A stretch of DNA of 64,000 bases from a virus. The notes under the pieces were generated by a model, which was given only the letters and a program-made list of their open reading frames with translations, ran no database searches and was not told the DNA's origin. Positions 18,137 to 27,708 of this stretch are shown piece after piece. A program made the position numbers and the translations under genes. The DNA lies in IMG/VR virus record IMGVR_UViG_3300042888_002988, positions 124,001 through 188,000 of that record. The stretch is one strand, 5' to 3'. Every line of letters begins with the position of its first letter. The stretch's first letter is position 1.

Positions 18137-18534
18137 AAGCTATAAAAGTCATATTCGGGGGGGCCAACAAGGTGGCTATCGACTGGAACGGTTCAGTTGA
18201 CGGATTGACTGCGGTCGCGCAACGCGCCGGCATCTCGCTGATGACGCAGGAAGGCTCGGACAAGTTCCTGCCAGCGCGCGGCACCAACGTGTCGCGGGTG
18301 CTGTTCAGCTACGGCGCGTTCGATGTCATGGGAATGCAGCACGTGCTCAATTTCGGGGCGTTGAAAGCTCGCAGCGACATGCAAGCCTTCGACGAACCTT
18401 CCCGCGCGCCGGAGGACAGGGTCATCGCGATCCGCACGACGCTGATCACCGTGAAGAACAACGCCGCCCAGGTGGGCGTCACCGTATCCAACCAAGCCGG
18501 GCAGACGACCCGGGCCATCACTGAAATCGAATGA
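18133..18534 (+). CDS. gp25/W-like baseplate wedge protein
   Basis: This 133-residue protein fits the size of the T4 gp25 / P2 gpW baseplate family, lysozyme-like fold proteins that anchor the sheath to the baseplate. GSDKFLPARGTNVSRVLFSY (about 41-60) resembles the family's region where the first contacts are formed. The C-terminal half ends in alternating strands. The clearest support is gene order: in contractile phages the W gene directly precedes J, as here, with an ATGA overlap. The sequence match is moderate. Confidence 0.55.
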   Translation: MKAIKVIFGGANKVAIDWNGSVDGLTAVAQRAGISLMTQEGSDKFLPARGTNVSRVLFSYGAFDVMGMQHVLNFGALKARSDMQAFDEPSRAPEDRVIAIRTTLITVKNNAAQVGVTVSNQAGQTTRAITEIE

Positions 18535-20282
18535 ACCTGAGCTTCACCCAAGAATACTACCCGTCCGTCGAGGAACTCACACCAGAGCAGATCACCGCTG
18601 CTCGCGAGCAGATTGTCACCGCCCTGCGGCCGTTCATGCCCGACGTGGACTTGACGCCCGGAACGCCGACGGGTGACTTCGTGGTCACGCCCATGGCGGT
18701 CTACCGCGCCGCAGCTGAGGAAGCCAACAATCGCCTGATGAGCGACCTGGACCTGGCGAACGTCGCGGACGGTCTGATCTACTCGTGCGAGTTCGTCAAA
18801 GCCTACCTCGGCAACTTCGCCGTCTACGATGTCGACAACCTGCGCGCCAGCGGGTTGGTGCGGTTGACTTTCACCAGTCCCCTCGCGAGGGATATCGCCC
18901 GCACCATTCGGTTCCAGTTCAACACCGAGGACGACTGGACGCTGATGGTGGCTGATCCGAATACCACAGTCATCAAGATCCTGCAGGCCGGCAGCGCCCA
19001 TAACGGCCAGCCGGACACCTACGTCCTCGCGCAGACCACAGCGAACACATGGGCCGTTGACGTGCCGGTGGAGGGAGTGCTGAGCGCGCCGATCGAGGCA
19101 GGCACCGCCGGTGCCGCCACCGAAATTGCCACGGATCTCGTCGGGATCGCCGCAGCGATCAAGTTCATGTCCGGCGTGCCGTCCGCGTCGCTCCCCGATC
19201 TGGCCAGGATGGCTCGCAAGATTGCATTCTCAATCACGGCCGGCTCGCGCGCCTCCACGAAAGCACTGGTGTATCGCAACTGGCCCGAGTCCAACATGGT
19301 GTCGCCGGTCGTTCCAGGCGACGACGAGATGCAGCGAATGGCCGCGCTGTCGCCACTGGGACTGCAGTCGCCGGCCGTGGATCTCTACTTCCGCTCGGCG
19401 CGCGACATGCAGCGTGTCACCCAGAACATCCGACTGGATTATGTGAACGCTGCCGGTGCGCCGGCCGCCAAGGTTTTCCGCGGCGTGCTGCCTCTCCTGC
19501 ACCGGCCCTCGCGCATCCTGGGCATCGAGTGGTCCGGAACCTCAACTGAGTCCAAGGTGATCAACTACCGGGTGTTCAGCAAATCCGAGCGCGCCGACCT
19601 TTTCGGAAGTTCGCACTGCGGCACCCGGTTCGAGTCACTGTATGCGCAACTGGTGCCGGTCCTTGACGGCTCCTCCACCCCGCTCATCCCGTTGAGTCAG
19701 GATGTCAACGGGCAATACGCCATCTTCACGATCACCTACGACTGCGACCCGCTGCTGGAGACGGTATCGTCGCTCCTTGAGTCGCCGGAGTATCGACCTG
19801 CGGGCGTGGATGTGCTGGTGAAATCGGGCCCGTTGGTTCTGTTCGAGGACCTGGCCATTACCTACGTCAAGAAACAGGGCGTGAAGACCACGCTCAACAC
19901 CGCGCGTGAACGCATCGTCGAGTATCTGCGCACAGCTGGACACCCGGACGACTTCCGGGTGACGGAGCTTTACGACATCGTCCGCAACGCCGGAGCCGAC
20001 AAGGTGCTGCAGCTGACTGCCTCCGGTCAGATCCTGGTATCGGCCGCGAACAAGCTGTTCCGTGCCGCGGTCACGTCACCGCTGGCGACCGCGAATTGGG
20101 ACACCCCGTCGGACTGGTTGCAGGTCATCCCATTCGTCGCCGTTGAAGAAGTTGCCGCTCCGGCGATCATCATCAACGGTCCCATGTCTCCCGGCGGCCC
20201 GACGGATATCTGGGCGGCCACCAATCGCACGGTGCGCTATGCGACAGACCCCTCAAGCGTGAGATTCATTGAAACCTCCTGA
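18531..20282 (+). CDS. Baseplate J-like protein
   Basis: This 583-residue protein fits the J / T4 gp6-like baseplate wedge family. The N-terminal LTPGTPTGDFVVTPMAVYRA (about 43-62) is the family's signature start. It is followed by a helical stretch and then SGLVRLTFTS, where the beta domain begins. Residues about 70-96 (18738-18818) are nearly identical, also at DNA level, to a stretch of the DNA polymerase gene at 61205-61285; see that repeat. In J the segment fits the family layout, so J is the likelier source. The gene is coupled to its neighbours by ATGA and TGATG. Confidence 0.75.
   Translation: MNLSFTQEYYPSVEELTPEQITAAREQIVTALRPFMPDVDLTPGTPTGDFVVTPMAVYRAAAEEANNRLMSDLDLANVADGLIYSCEFVKAYLGNFAVYDVDNLRASGLVRLTFTSPLARDIARTIRFQFNTEDDWTLMVADPNTTVIKILQAGSAHNGQPDTYVLAQTTANTWAVDVPVEGVLSAPIEAGTAGAATEIATDLVGIAAAIKFMSGVPSASLPDLARMARKIAFSITAGSRASTKALVYRNWPESNMVSPVVPGDDEMQRMAALSPLGLQSPAVDLYFRSARDMQRVTQNIRLDYVNAAGAPAAKVFRGVLPLLHRPSRILGIEWSGTSTESKVINYRVFSKSERADLFGSSHCGTRFESLYAQLVPVLDGSSTPLIPLSQDVNGQYAIFTITYDCDPLLETVSSLLESPEYRPAGVDVLVKSGPLVLFEDLAITYVKKQGVKTTLNTARERIVEYLRTAGHPDDFRVTELYDIVRNAGADKVLQLTASGQILVSAANKLFRAAVTSPLATANWDTPSDWLQVIPFVAVEEVAAPAIIINGPMSPGGPTDIWAATNRTVRYATDPSSVRFIETS
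18741..18819 (+). repeat. 79-bp segment shared with the polymerase gene
   Basis: Compared base by base with 61208-61286, 69 of 79 positions are identical with no gap, and both copies are read in the same frame. The encoded residues are SDLDLANVADGLI...YLGNF in each. Flanking DNA does not match. Confidence 0.9.
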
Positions 20283-21811
20283 TGAAAGCAGACTACGAAC
20301 TTCGGCACAAGCTATACGGGCAGCAGGGATCCCTGTGGGAACGCCAAGTGGACGACGTGACTCGCGGTCGCATCCGCGCGATCGTGTCCGAGGCTGGCCA
20401 CGCCTCCACGCTGGCGACACTTGATCGAGTGGCGGCCGGCGCTGTGAACGAGGGCCAGGTGCTCGTGGAGGATACCTTTTTCCGCTTCGTGGACGGCGAC
20501 TTCGCAGTGGTCGGAAGACGCCAGCGTGATTACAACCACCGCAGTGTGGTGCTGTCCGACGGCTCGCGTGTATACGTGGGCTACCGAGCGGGCGCCGGCA
20601 GCTACAGCGCTGATCCGATCCCCACAATACTGGCGAACGTATCCGATGCTTTCCTGAGTTACATCGACGGCACTCGTATGGGCATCAACGGCGACGCGAC
20701 GCGGGACTGGTATCTCGTGCCGACGCCGTCGACGCTGCGACCCATCGTCATCCAAGGAAAGAACTTCGGTGAGTATCTCATCCAGGGCGTGGACTTCTTG
20801 GCGTTTGACGGCTACATCGCGCTCACCGACTCGCCGACCGAAGTGCTCCCGCTGGGGCTGGTGAAGGTGAACTCGGCCTACCGCAAGGTTTCGTCGCCCA
20901 ACAACTTCGTGCTCTCCGCGCCGGCCCAGCGCACAGGCCACAAGTGGATGGCCGAGTATGCCTACAAGACGCAATCGGTGGAAGCCTGCCGGCGCGCGGC
21001 AGCCGAGTATGCCGGCCTCTACGTTTTCGACGAAGCCGACGTGGCGCTGAGTGTCTATGACATGGGCGGCGTCGCGAGAACCTACAACATGGCCGTGGCC
21101 GGAGTGCTGGAGATCACCTACCCCCACACACCGCTGACGCTGCGACAGACGGTGGAAGCTGGCTTCGTGCTGTGTCGCCGTTTCGATCTGGTGTCAGCGC
21201 GACACCTAGCCGAAGACAACGCCCTGAGAAATGCAGCCAGCGGATGGGATTACCCTTTCGCGCTGGACGGTGTCCTGCCTGTCAACGGTCTCACTTGGGA
21301 CGGCGGCACGGTCACCATCGAAGCCGGCGCCACAGATCCCGGCACCGGTAAAGTGCATGCCCGCATGATGTTTGAAGGCGAGCAGGAAACGCTCGAGGCA
21401 CTATGGCGACTGACCGCCGCGCAGGAACTCGCCACAGGTGAGTTCCTGGTGGACACGCCGCTGCTCAGCGGTGGATTTCCGGGTGTGGTGGACGGGTGGG
21501 ATTTGTTCCAAACCTTCTACGGCTCGCAGCTGCTGCTGGCGCTCGCCTCAAGTCACGATCCAACGATCAACAGCCGGCTGTGGCGTTTCCTGTCCGAGCA
21601 TCACCCGAAGTCATGCAACCTGCTGCTCAGTATAGATCTCGCGGCGGAGACTGTCCCCGTCACCGGCGGCAGCGGCGAGCCGCTGGTGGACGAGGTGGGA
21701 GAGTATGTCGCCGCGCCGCTGATTGAACCGTGCGAGGAGTTCCTGCTGGCCGTCCTCGGTAACCCGCTGTATGTCGTCGGCAATCCGCTGACCTACACGC
21801 TATGCTCCTAA
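20282..21811 (+). CDS. Baseplate-associated protein, unknown
   Basis: This 509-residue protein starts in a TGATG overlap with the J gene. It is soluble, with a helical N-terminal 60 residues and a long mixed region after it. In contractile phages the gene after J often encodes gpI or a larger wedge partner. Size here is larger than gpI, so it may be a distinct wedge or a fibre adaptor. No recognised motif. Confidence 0.55.
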   Translation: MKADYELRHKLYGQQGSLWERQVDDVTRGRIRAIVSEAGHASTLATLDRVAAGAVNEGQVLVEDTFFRFVDGDFAVVGRRQRDYNHRSVVLSDGSRVYVGYRAGAGSYSADPIPTILANVSDAFLSYIDGTRMGINGDATRDWYLVPTPSTLRPIVIQGKNFGEYLIQGVDFLAFDGYIALTDSPTEVLPLGLVKVNSAYRKVSSPNNFVLSAPAQRTGHKWMAEYAYKTQSVEACRRAAAEYAGLYVFDEADVALSVYDMGGVARTYNMAVAGVLEITYPHTPLTLRQTVEAGFVLCRRFDLVSARHLAEDNALRNAASGWDYPFALDGVLPVNGLTWDGGTVTIEAGATDPGTGKVHARMMFEGEQETLEALWRLTAAQELATGEFLVDTPLLSGGFPGVVDGWDLFQTFYGSQLLLALASSHDPTINSRLWRFLSEHHPKSCNLLLSIDLAAETVPVTGGSGEPLVDEVGEYVAAPLIEPCEEFLLAVLGNPLYVVGNPLTYTLCS

Positions 21812-21833
21812 CAACCCAAATACCCTCGAGCAC

Positions 21834-22427
21834 ATGTTCAAACTGATCAGAGACCAGACATCCATCGGCGATGTGCTGAGCAACCGCGGACTGTGGCCGG
21901 TGAGCTACTCTGCCTACTACACGGAGAACAATCAACCGGCCGCCATCTTCGTGATGCATTCATCACCGAGCCCGGATGTATTTGCTGACAGCTTTTCTTG
22001 CGTGGTCAGCGCCATCCAAATGACGGACTTGCCGGCGACGGCTCCGGAATTAGGGAGTCCGTTCTACAGGGTGTCTAGTTTCACCAAGCTTTTCCAGGAC
22101 GCCGTTTCCGCCGTCGCTTTCGATGAGAAGATCAAGGCCCTCACGCAGGACCTGGTAAATAATCTATACGCCGCGGGACAGCTGAGCGAAGTGCAGAACA
22201 CCGTATTCGAGCCTCTGGGCGGTGGTGGCACCGACGTCCCAGCCCCCAGCAGCGGATCTGACCCAGGCAGCGTCGGCAGCGAATCTGACTCTGGCAGCGG
22301 ATCTGACCCAGGCAGCGTCGGCAGCGAATCTGACTCTGGCAGTGGCTCCGACCCAGGCAGCGTCGGCAGCGAATCTGACTCTGGCAGTGGCTCCGACTCA
22401 GGCAGCTTCGGCAGCACGTCAGGCTGA
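21834..22427 (+). CDS. Fibre-region protein with Ser/Asp/Gly repeat tail
   Basis: This 197-residue protein has a globular N-terminal domain of about 130 residues starting MFKLIRDQTSIGDVL. A C-terminal tail follows, made of repeats of GSDPGSVGSESDSGS. The globular part is clearly paralogous to the next gene (MFRLIRDETTPTVMVGSR), with shared AAIFVM, DVFADS and later spacing. The repeat tail resembles that of the 886-residue protein upstream and may be a flexible or decorated linker. The leader before the ATG is A/C-rich. Confidence 0.6.
   Translation: MFKLIRDQTSIGDVLSNRGLWPVSYSAYYTENNQPAAIFVMHSSPSPDVFADSFSCVVSAIQMTDLPATAPELGSPFYRVSSFTKLFQDAVSAVAFDEKIKALTQDLVNNLYAAGQLSEVQNTVFEPLGGGGTDVPAPSSGSDPGSVGSESDSGSGSDPGSVGSESDSGSGSDPGSVGSESDSGSGSDSGSFGSTSG
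22254..22400 (+). repeat. 45-nt tandem repeat
   Basis: Units of 45 bases start at 22254, 22299 and 22344, with a partial fourth copy. Each encodes GSDPGSVGSESDSGS with small variants (ggatct changes to ggctcc in later copies). Confidence 0.85.
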
Positions 22428-22474
22428 CAGTCGCGCGTCTTGTATTTTCGATCCAACTCAAGTATCCTACCGCA

Positions 22475-22867
22475 ATGTTCCGGCTGATCAGAGATGAAAC
22501 GACACCCACAGTAATGGTTGGCAGCCGCCATCAATGGGCCGTGCGCTTCACCGCGAGCCGCACCTTGAATTCTGCGCCCGCCGCGATCTTCGTCATGCGG
22601 AAAGCGCTGGCAACCGACGTGTTTGCTGACAGCCTCATCAGCGTCGCGAACGCGCTGCAGATGAGCGCACTGCCGATAGCTCCGCCAGATGTAGACGATC
22701 AGGTTTACCGGGCGAGCACCGTGACGCACCTCTGCCGCAGCGAAAAAGCCGCGGAAGAGTTCGTCAGCAAGATGGAGTTCGCCGTGCAGTATCTAGTCGA
22801 GGATCTCCACGCCGCCGACGGACTCAGCCAGCCGGAGGAAACACTAATCACGCCCGACAATGACTGA
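22475..22867 (+). CDS. Paralogue of the preceding fibre-region protein
   Basis: This 130-residue protein matches the globular domain of the gene at 21834: the same MF[KR]LIRD[QE]T start, AAIFVM at about 33-38, DVFADS at about 45-50 and similar helix spacing. It lacks the Ser/Asp repeat tail. The pair is a local tandem duplication. The stop overlaps the next start by eight bases. Function is unknown, presumably tail-fibre related. Confidence 0.6.
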   Translation: MFRLIRDETTPTVMVGSRHQWAVRFTASRTLNSAPAAIFVMRKALATDVFADSLISVANALQMSALPIAPPDVDDQVYRASTVTHLCRSEKAAEEFVSKMEFAVQYLVEDLHAADGLSQPEETLITPDND

Positions 22868-23387
22868 TTTCGCCATACCCTACCTGATGGAGATCGAGCC
22901 GCGGCGTGTTGACGGCATGCTGGTGCCTCCCATGCGTCAGGACTTCAACCTGCCTGGGATCATGGTGCTGCAACCGCTGCCGCCGGAATACGATACGGTG
23001 ACCATGGAGCGCGCGCCTTACCTGACCATTCTTGACCTGTGGGCTCGGCAGGGCGACACCTTCCTGTCCCGGGACATTGCTCGTTTCCTGCAGCCGAACG
23101 GCACGCCGGTGGCTGTGCAGTCGGCCCGCATGCAGATACGCCTCGCTGGCGGTGCGGCCCTCTACGAGTGGACCACCGAGGGCGTCAGTCCGAATATGCT
23201 CATCGGAGAGTCGGACAACCTTCTCACGCTGCTGCAGGTTGCGCCGGAAGTCACGGACCTGTGGGTGGCCGGACAGCATCGCTACGATCTCGAAGTGACG
23301 TTCGTGGGCGGGCAAGTATTGACTCCTGTGGGCGGTGCTTTTACTGTAGCCGAGGACGTTACCAACGATGATCCACCGACCCCATGA
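22860..23387 (+). CDS. Baseplate/fibre adaptor-like protein
   Basis: This 175-residue protein is probably beta-sandwich. The C-terminal stretch HRYDLEVTFVGGQVLTPVGG followed by AFTVAEDVT is typical of short phage adaptor domains that carry tail fibres, comparable with the N-terminal part of BppU-like proteins. It overlaps both neighbours and lies directly before the collagen-like fibre, which fits an adaptor role. The assignment is from style and position. Confidence 0.5.
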   Translation: MTDFAIPYLMEIEPRRVDGMLVPPMRQDFNLPGIMVLQPLPPEYDTVTMERAPYLTILDLWARQGDTFLSRDIARFLQPNGTPVAVQSARMQIRLAGGAALYEWTTEGVSPNMLIGESDNLLTLLQVAPEVTDLWVAGQHRYDLEVTFVGGQVLTPVGGAFTVAEDVTNDDPPTP

Positions 23388-24226
23388 GCGACCCTATCGA
23401 AGTCATTGTTCAGGTTCCACCGACAGGCCCTCCCAGCCCGCCGTTGCGGATCGGCATTGGCCCGCCCGGACCTCAAGGGATCCAGGGTGTCAAAGGGGAC
23501 AAAGGTGATACCGGTGACACGGGGTCACAGGGAGCCACCGGACTTCAAGGGATCCAGGGTGTCAAAGGGGACAAAGGTGATACCGGTGCGCAAGGAGCCA
23601 CCGGCCAGCAGGGTATACAGGGGGAACAAGGGCCAGCGCCTTGGACTTTTGTCGGAGCTTACGACAATGGGGCTGACTATGGCTTTAATGCGGCGGTAAC
23701 TTATCAAGGCGGTTTCTACTACAGAACAGGTAACCCAAACAATCCGGGATACCCGCCGACGCCTGGAGCAATCAATGCATCGTGGACGCCTGTTGCCGAC
23801 AGGGGCGAGCAAGGTGCCACTGGTGATGTAGGTCCGCAGGGAGTCAAAGGCGACACTGGCGACATCGGTCCGCAAGGCGCCACTGGCCCGCAGGGTTCCC
23901 AAGGTGACCAGGGTGTCCAAGGAGAGCAAGGTGTCCAAGGAGAACAAGGTATCCAAGGCGACCAAGGCGGTCAGGGTATCCAAGGTGACCAGGGTGCCCA
24001 AGGAGAGCAAGGTGTCCAAGGAGAACAAGGTATCCAAGGCGACCAAGGCGGTCAGGGTATCCAAGGTGACCAGGGCGTGGCTGGGCCAAACGAATTGACA
24101 CAGTATACTTCGAGCGACGGCACTGCTACCTTGCAAATAGATACGCTGGATGCTAATCAAATGACAATAGGCGGACGAGCCGTATCTACCAAGAATTTTA
24201 CCATCGCAATGGCTATCGCATTATGA
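23384..24226 (+). CDS. Collagen-like tail fibre with carbohydrate-binding module
   Basis: This 280-residue protein has Gly-X-Y triplet runs at about residues 27-84 and about 144-236. These would form a trimeric collagen-like shaft. Between them lies a small aromatic domain (GAYDNGADYGFNAAVTYQGG, then a WTPV end) resembling a family 5/12 carbohydrate-binding module, common in phage fibres. The last 40 residues form a short head. The DNA of the triplet region is repetitive (about 23900-24070). It would bind host surface glycan or prolong the fibre. ATGA overlaps on both sides couple it to the adaptor and the next gene. Confidence 0.75.
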   Translation: MSDPIEVIVQVPPTGPPSPPLRIGIGPPGPQGIQGVKGDKGDTGDTGSQGATGLQGIQGVKGDKGDTGAQGATGQQGIQGEQGPAPWTFVGAYDNGADYGFNAAVTYQGGFYYRTGNPNNPGYPPTPGAINASWTPVADRGEQGATGDVGPQGVKGDTGDIGPQGATGPQGSQGDQGVQGEQGVQGEQGIQGDQGGQGIQGDQGAQGEQGVQGEQGIQGDQGGQGIQGDQGVAGPNELTQYTSSDGTATLQIDTLDANQMTIGGRAVSTKNFTIAMAIAL

Positions 24227-24807
24227 AAACACTTTGCCAGACCTATAGTCTGAGCGGATCAGAGCTAACGCTAAGCGTGACTTTTCCGCTCAATCAAGAA
24301 TCGATCTTGCTGATCACTGATGTCGATAATAACGACATTCTCTACAATTTTGCAGATCCAACACGCGGCGGCGTTTTGGTAGGCAACCTCATGATCTTGA
24401 ATTACGTCGGATTGGCAACCGGCACTACACGTTTGCAGATTTACTTGGACGACGGAAATGCACCAGCTTCCGAAGCTGGACTTCAGTCGATCACGAATCT
24501 GTCGACCGACACAAACGCATTACTCAATTCGCTTTCTGAAGCACTTAACGTACTCCAGAGGATCGCCAAAAACTTAGAGTCTCTGCAAGTCGTCGATGCC
24601 AACCAACGCCAGCGGGTGACAGTCGATTCCATCGCCGGCAGCTTGACGCTAGGAACCGTCACGACAGTAAGCACAGTCACCGCAGTCTCCGGAGTCGGGA
24701 GCGTGACGTCATTGAACCAGCTAGGCGGTGTTCCGACCATCTTCCTTCAAACCGACGTAGCCCGACAAGCCTTTGCCACTGGTATCCGCCGAAATCTAAC
24801 CTTCTAA
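24223..24807 (+). CDS. Fibre-associated protein, unknown
   Basis: This 194-residue protein has a beta-rich N-terminal half, a helical middle (about 90-125, likely coiled coil: ALLNSLSEALNVLQRIAKNL) and a Val/Thr-rich strand segment near 145-165. This layout is common in trimeric tail-fibre parts. Start overlaps the collagen-like gene (ATGA). Unknown family. Confidence 0.55.
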   Translation: MKTLCQTYSLSGSELTLSVTFPLNQESILLITDVDNNDILYNFADPTRGGVLVGNLMILNYVGLATGTTRLQIYLDDGNAPASEAGLQSITNLSTDTNALLNSLSEALNVLQRIAKNLESLQVVDANQRQRVTVDSIAGSLTLGTVTTVSTVTAVSGVGSVTSLNQLGGVPTIFLQTDVARQAFATGIRRNLTF

Positions 24808-24813
24808 TAGAAC

Positions 24814-27669
24814 ATGTCATACACAAGCAATCTCAAAAAAGTAGTGGATCTTCCGGTCTGGGAGTGGATGCGCGTCGCTCCTGCCACAACCTCGGCGCTG
24901 ACCTGCCTCACCGCTGCAAACACCCTCAACAACCGTTATCTGTACTACCTGGCGACCAACACACTGTTTCGTTACGACACGCACACAGACTGCTGGCAAC
25001 AACTCGCAAGCTCGATCAACGTCAACATTACATTGATCGAGGCTGGCTACACGTCGGCCATGGGTCACCCGGGTCGCGCGATCGCAGGCGGTGCTTCGAC
25101 GATCACCTTGGCTGGACTTGGTGGTAACGCTCTCGTCGGTCAAAAAATTCGCATTACCGGCGGGACGGGCGCGGGACAAGAGCGGACTATCACAGCTGTC
25201 AGCGCGCCGACCATCCACGATCGCGGTATCGTCGTTGGTTCGTCGACATCCAGCATCATCGATTCCTCATCAGGTATCCTCACCAAGACCTGGCGTCCTA
25301 ACAAGTGGCGTGATTATCAAGTGCGCGTGTTCTTCGGTACGTTTTCCGGGTTGGTGCGTCCCATCCTACAAAACTCAGGAACGACCCTATTCTTCTCTGA
25401 CGCCGGCACGAATGTCATCAACGTGTGGAACGCGCCGACCGCATCAGGCACAGTCCCAGTGAACTCATTTTACCAGATCGAGTCCCACGTCGCAACGGTC
25501 GATTCGCCGTGGGACGTGCAACCTGACAGCACGTCTACGTTCATGATCATGTCTGGCGGGCTGTGGTCGATATCAAGCAATGCCGGCGGATTCTGCATCC
25601 ATTACTACGACGTGCTCGGTGATTACTGGTATCAGAAATCAAACGTCACTGGCCATCTGGGAGCCATCGGAACGGCGATTGCGTTCGAGCGTTTTACTGA
25701 ATCTGGAGGGGCAATTCTGACCGGCCTATCTGCCACTTCAGCTGCCGCAAGAACTCTAACCAATTCGTTAGCGAATATGGGGGTCAACCGTTACGCGAAC
25801 ATGGAGATCCGCATCACCAGCGGCATCGCAAAAGGACAGATCAAAACCATTCTGGCCAACTCACCCACCACATTCTACTTTGCCAGCCCTTTCAACGTGA
25901 CACCCAACGCGGACGACACCTACGAGGTGTGGCGTGACTGTGGAAAGCTACTCGTGGCTGGTATGGCTGGCGCGCCAATTCAAATGTATACTGCCGGCGA
26001 GGATCTCTGGGCGTCCGGTCGAATCTTTGATGTAGGTATTAGTCGCCCGGCGACTGTCACAGGCGCTGGGTTTGCTCCTATGGGTGTGGTCAGTATCACG
26101 AGGACCTCGAATTTGTATGGCGCAACCGCCATCAATCCTATTCCGTCCTCTGGCGGTACCGGTTATCAAGTCGGGCAAATGCTCACGCTCGGAACTCCGT
26201 CTGGAGGTGTCGGGGCCTCTGCGGTGATCACGGATGTTAGCTCCACCGGAGCGGTCACCGGCGTGGCACTCGTCGCGCCTGGCGCTCCTGCCGTCAACGG
26301 ATACATTACCGGTAATAGATCTACAACGGTGACGCCCGTCGGAGGCACCGGCTGTATCGTCAACGTCACGGCCGTCGGAGAAATTGCGACAGTGACATTA
26401 TCATCGAACGCGCCTTTTAAGCTTGGTGATTCTGTTACCATCGCCGGCGCAGTCCAATCGGACTATAACGGCTCGAAATCGATCATTGGTATACCGACTG
26501 CCACGACTTTCAACTTCTCGCTGGGAGTGGCCGCCCCAGTTACGCCAGCAACTTTCACCGCAATACAGTCCACTACGACCGTCGCAGACATTGCCAAGAA
26601 CTGGATTCCAAACGAGCACGTCGGTAAAATTCTGACACTCACGTCAACTGTCGGTCAAACCGTAGCGGCCACGCACCGTGTGATTGCGTCCAACACGTCA
26701 AATACGATCACAGTCGTCGGAACCAACTTCACACCAACAGTCGGTGTGTCGCAGTATTTGATTCAGGACATACGTTGCTTCGGTACTGAAATGTCGGTCG
26801 GCGCTCGCACCGGCGGCGGACGTTCGGGATTTGCCAGCGGCGGTTCCACCTCCACGCTTGTCGACGCGTCCAAAAATTGGCCACCAGCTTACTGGATTGG
26901 ACGCAAGGTCCAAATCGTCGCCGGAACCGGTATAGGTGCTATTCTGACAATCACTGCAAACTCCGCCACGACGCTGACCTACGCGACGCAGACGTTCACC
27001 CCTGACGCAACCACAGTTTACCAAATTCACGACTGCTTCGGAGTGGCGACCGGCGGATCAGGCACGACGCTGGTCGACACCACCCAGAACTGGGGCACCA
27101 ACATCCACGTCGGCAAGCAGGTCAAATACACTATTGCTGCTACCGGTGCGTGGGTATACGCTACCGTGACTTCAAACACATCGAACACGCTGACGTTTGC
27201 GACCGCAACAGCGCCTGATGCGACATCCGCGTATTCGATCCTAGAGTCTCAACTAATGGGCGCTGGTATTCACATGGACTGCGTTACCGGGTGCTCCGAT
27301 CCTAGCATCAACAATCGCTACCTTTACAAGTGGACCGGAGGAGGTTCTGCTCAGCTCACGCGCTATGACTTCACGACTGAGCAATTTGAGACATTGGTTT
27401 ATTTCCCTCAAGGTGAGACGCTAAACGCAGGGTCGATGTTTGCCTACGACGGAGTAGATCGTATCTACTTCACCAAGGACATCTCTGGGCGTGTGTTCTA
27501 CTACGACGTGGTTAAGAACCTCGTCGTGCCGTTCGGAGTCATTCCATACGGCATGGGAGTTGCCGTCATTGGTAACCGCATGGAAGTCATTGAGTCGCCT
27601 GACGGGGTGAGGTTCCTCTACATCATGCGTCACACCGGCGTTGAGATGTGGCGCGCCTTGATACCGTGA
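24814..27669 (+). CDS. Large repeat-containing receptor-binding-like protein
   Basis: This 951-residue protein contains at least four degenerate modules of about 60-70 residues. They have the pattern LVD-x3-NW-x5-VG-x2-V-x-I, then T-x-NT/S-x-TLTF and a TPDAT-x-Y-x-I end. Clear copies lie around residues 685-740 and 750-810, weaker ones at about 95-130, 300-370 and 590-650. The N- and C-terminal parts contain kelch- or propeller-like lines: NNRYLYYLATNTLFRYD near residue 40 and NNRYLYKWTG near residue 830. No catalytic motif was found. A tail tip adhesin or spike is likely. The gene sits six bases after its neighbour. Confidence 0.6.
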   Translation: MSYTSNLKKVVDLPVWEWMRVAPATTSALTCLTAANTLNNRYLYYLATNTLFRYDTHTDCWQQLASSINVNITLIEAGYTSAMGHPGRAIAGGASTITLAGLGGNALVGQKIRITGGTGAGQERTITAVSAPTIHDRGIVVGSSTSSIIDSSSGILTKTWRPNKWRDYQVRVFFGTFSGLVRPILQNSGTTLFFSDAGTNVINVWNAPTASGTVPVNSFYQIESHVATVDSPWDVQPDSTSTFMIMSGGLWSISSNAGGFCIHYYDVLGDYWYQKSNVTGHLGAIGTAIAFERFTESGGAILTGLSATSAAARTLTNSLANMGVNRYANMEIRITSGIAKGQIKTILANSPTTFYFASPFNVTPNADDTYEVWRDCGKLLVAGMAGAPIQMYTAGEDLWASGRIFDVGISRPATVTGAGFAPMGVVSITRTSNLYGATAINPIPSSGGTGYQVGQMLTLGTPSGGVGASAVITDVSSTGAVTGVALVAPGAPAVNGYITGNRSTTVTPVGGTGCIVNVTAVGEIATVTLSSNAPFKLGDSVTIAGAVQSDYNGSKSIIGIPTATTFNFSLGVAAPVTPATFTAIQSTTTVADIAKNWIPNEHVGKILTLTSTVGQTVAATHRVIASNTSNTITVVGTNFTPTVGVSQYLIQDIRCFGTEMSVGARTGGGRSGFASGGSTSTLVDASKNWPPAYWIGRKVQIVAGTGIGAILTITANSATTLTYATQTFTPDATTVYQIHDCFGVATGGSGTTLVDTTQNWGTNIHVGKQVKYTIAATGAWVYATVTSNTSNTLTFATATAPDATSAYSILESQLMGAGIHMDCVTGCSDPSINNRYLYKWTGGGSAQLTRYDFTTEQFETLVYFPQGETLNAGSMFAYDGVDRIYFTKDISGRVFYYDVVKNLVVPFGVIPYGMGVAVIGNRMEVIESPDGVRFLYIMRHTGVEMWRALIP

Positions 27670-27708
27670 CAACCCACTCCTACGAACCGCATACGATAGA
27701 TCAAAATT

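Noticed and set aside
23384-24226. Host-derived collagen gene
   Set aside because: Gly-X-Y triplet fibres with a small carbohydrate-binding domain are common in phage tails and the gene is coupled to tail genes.
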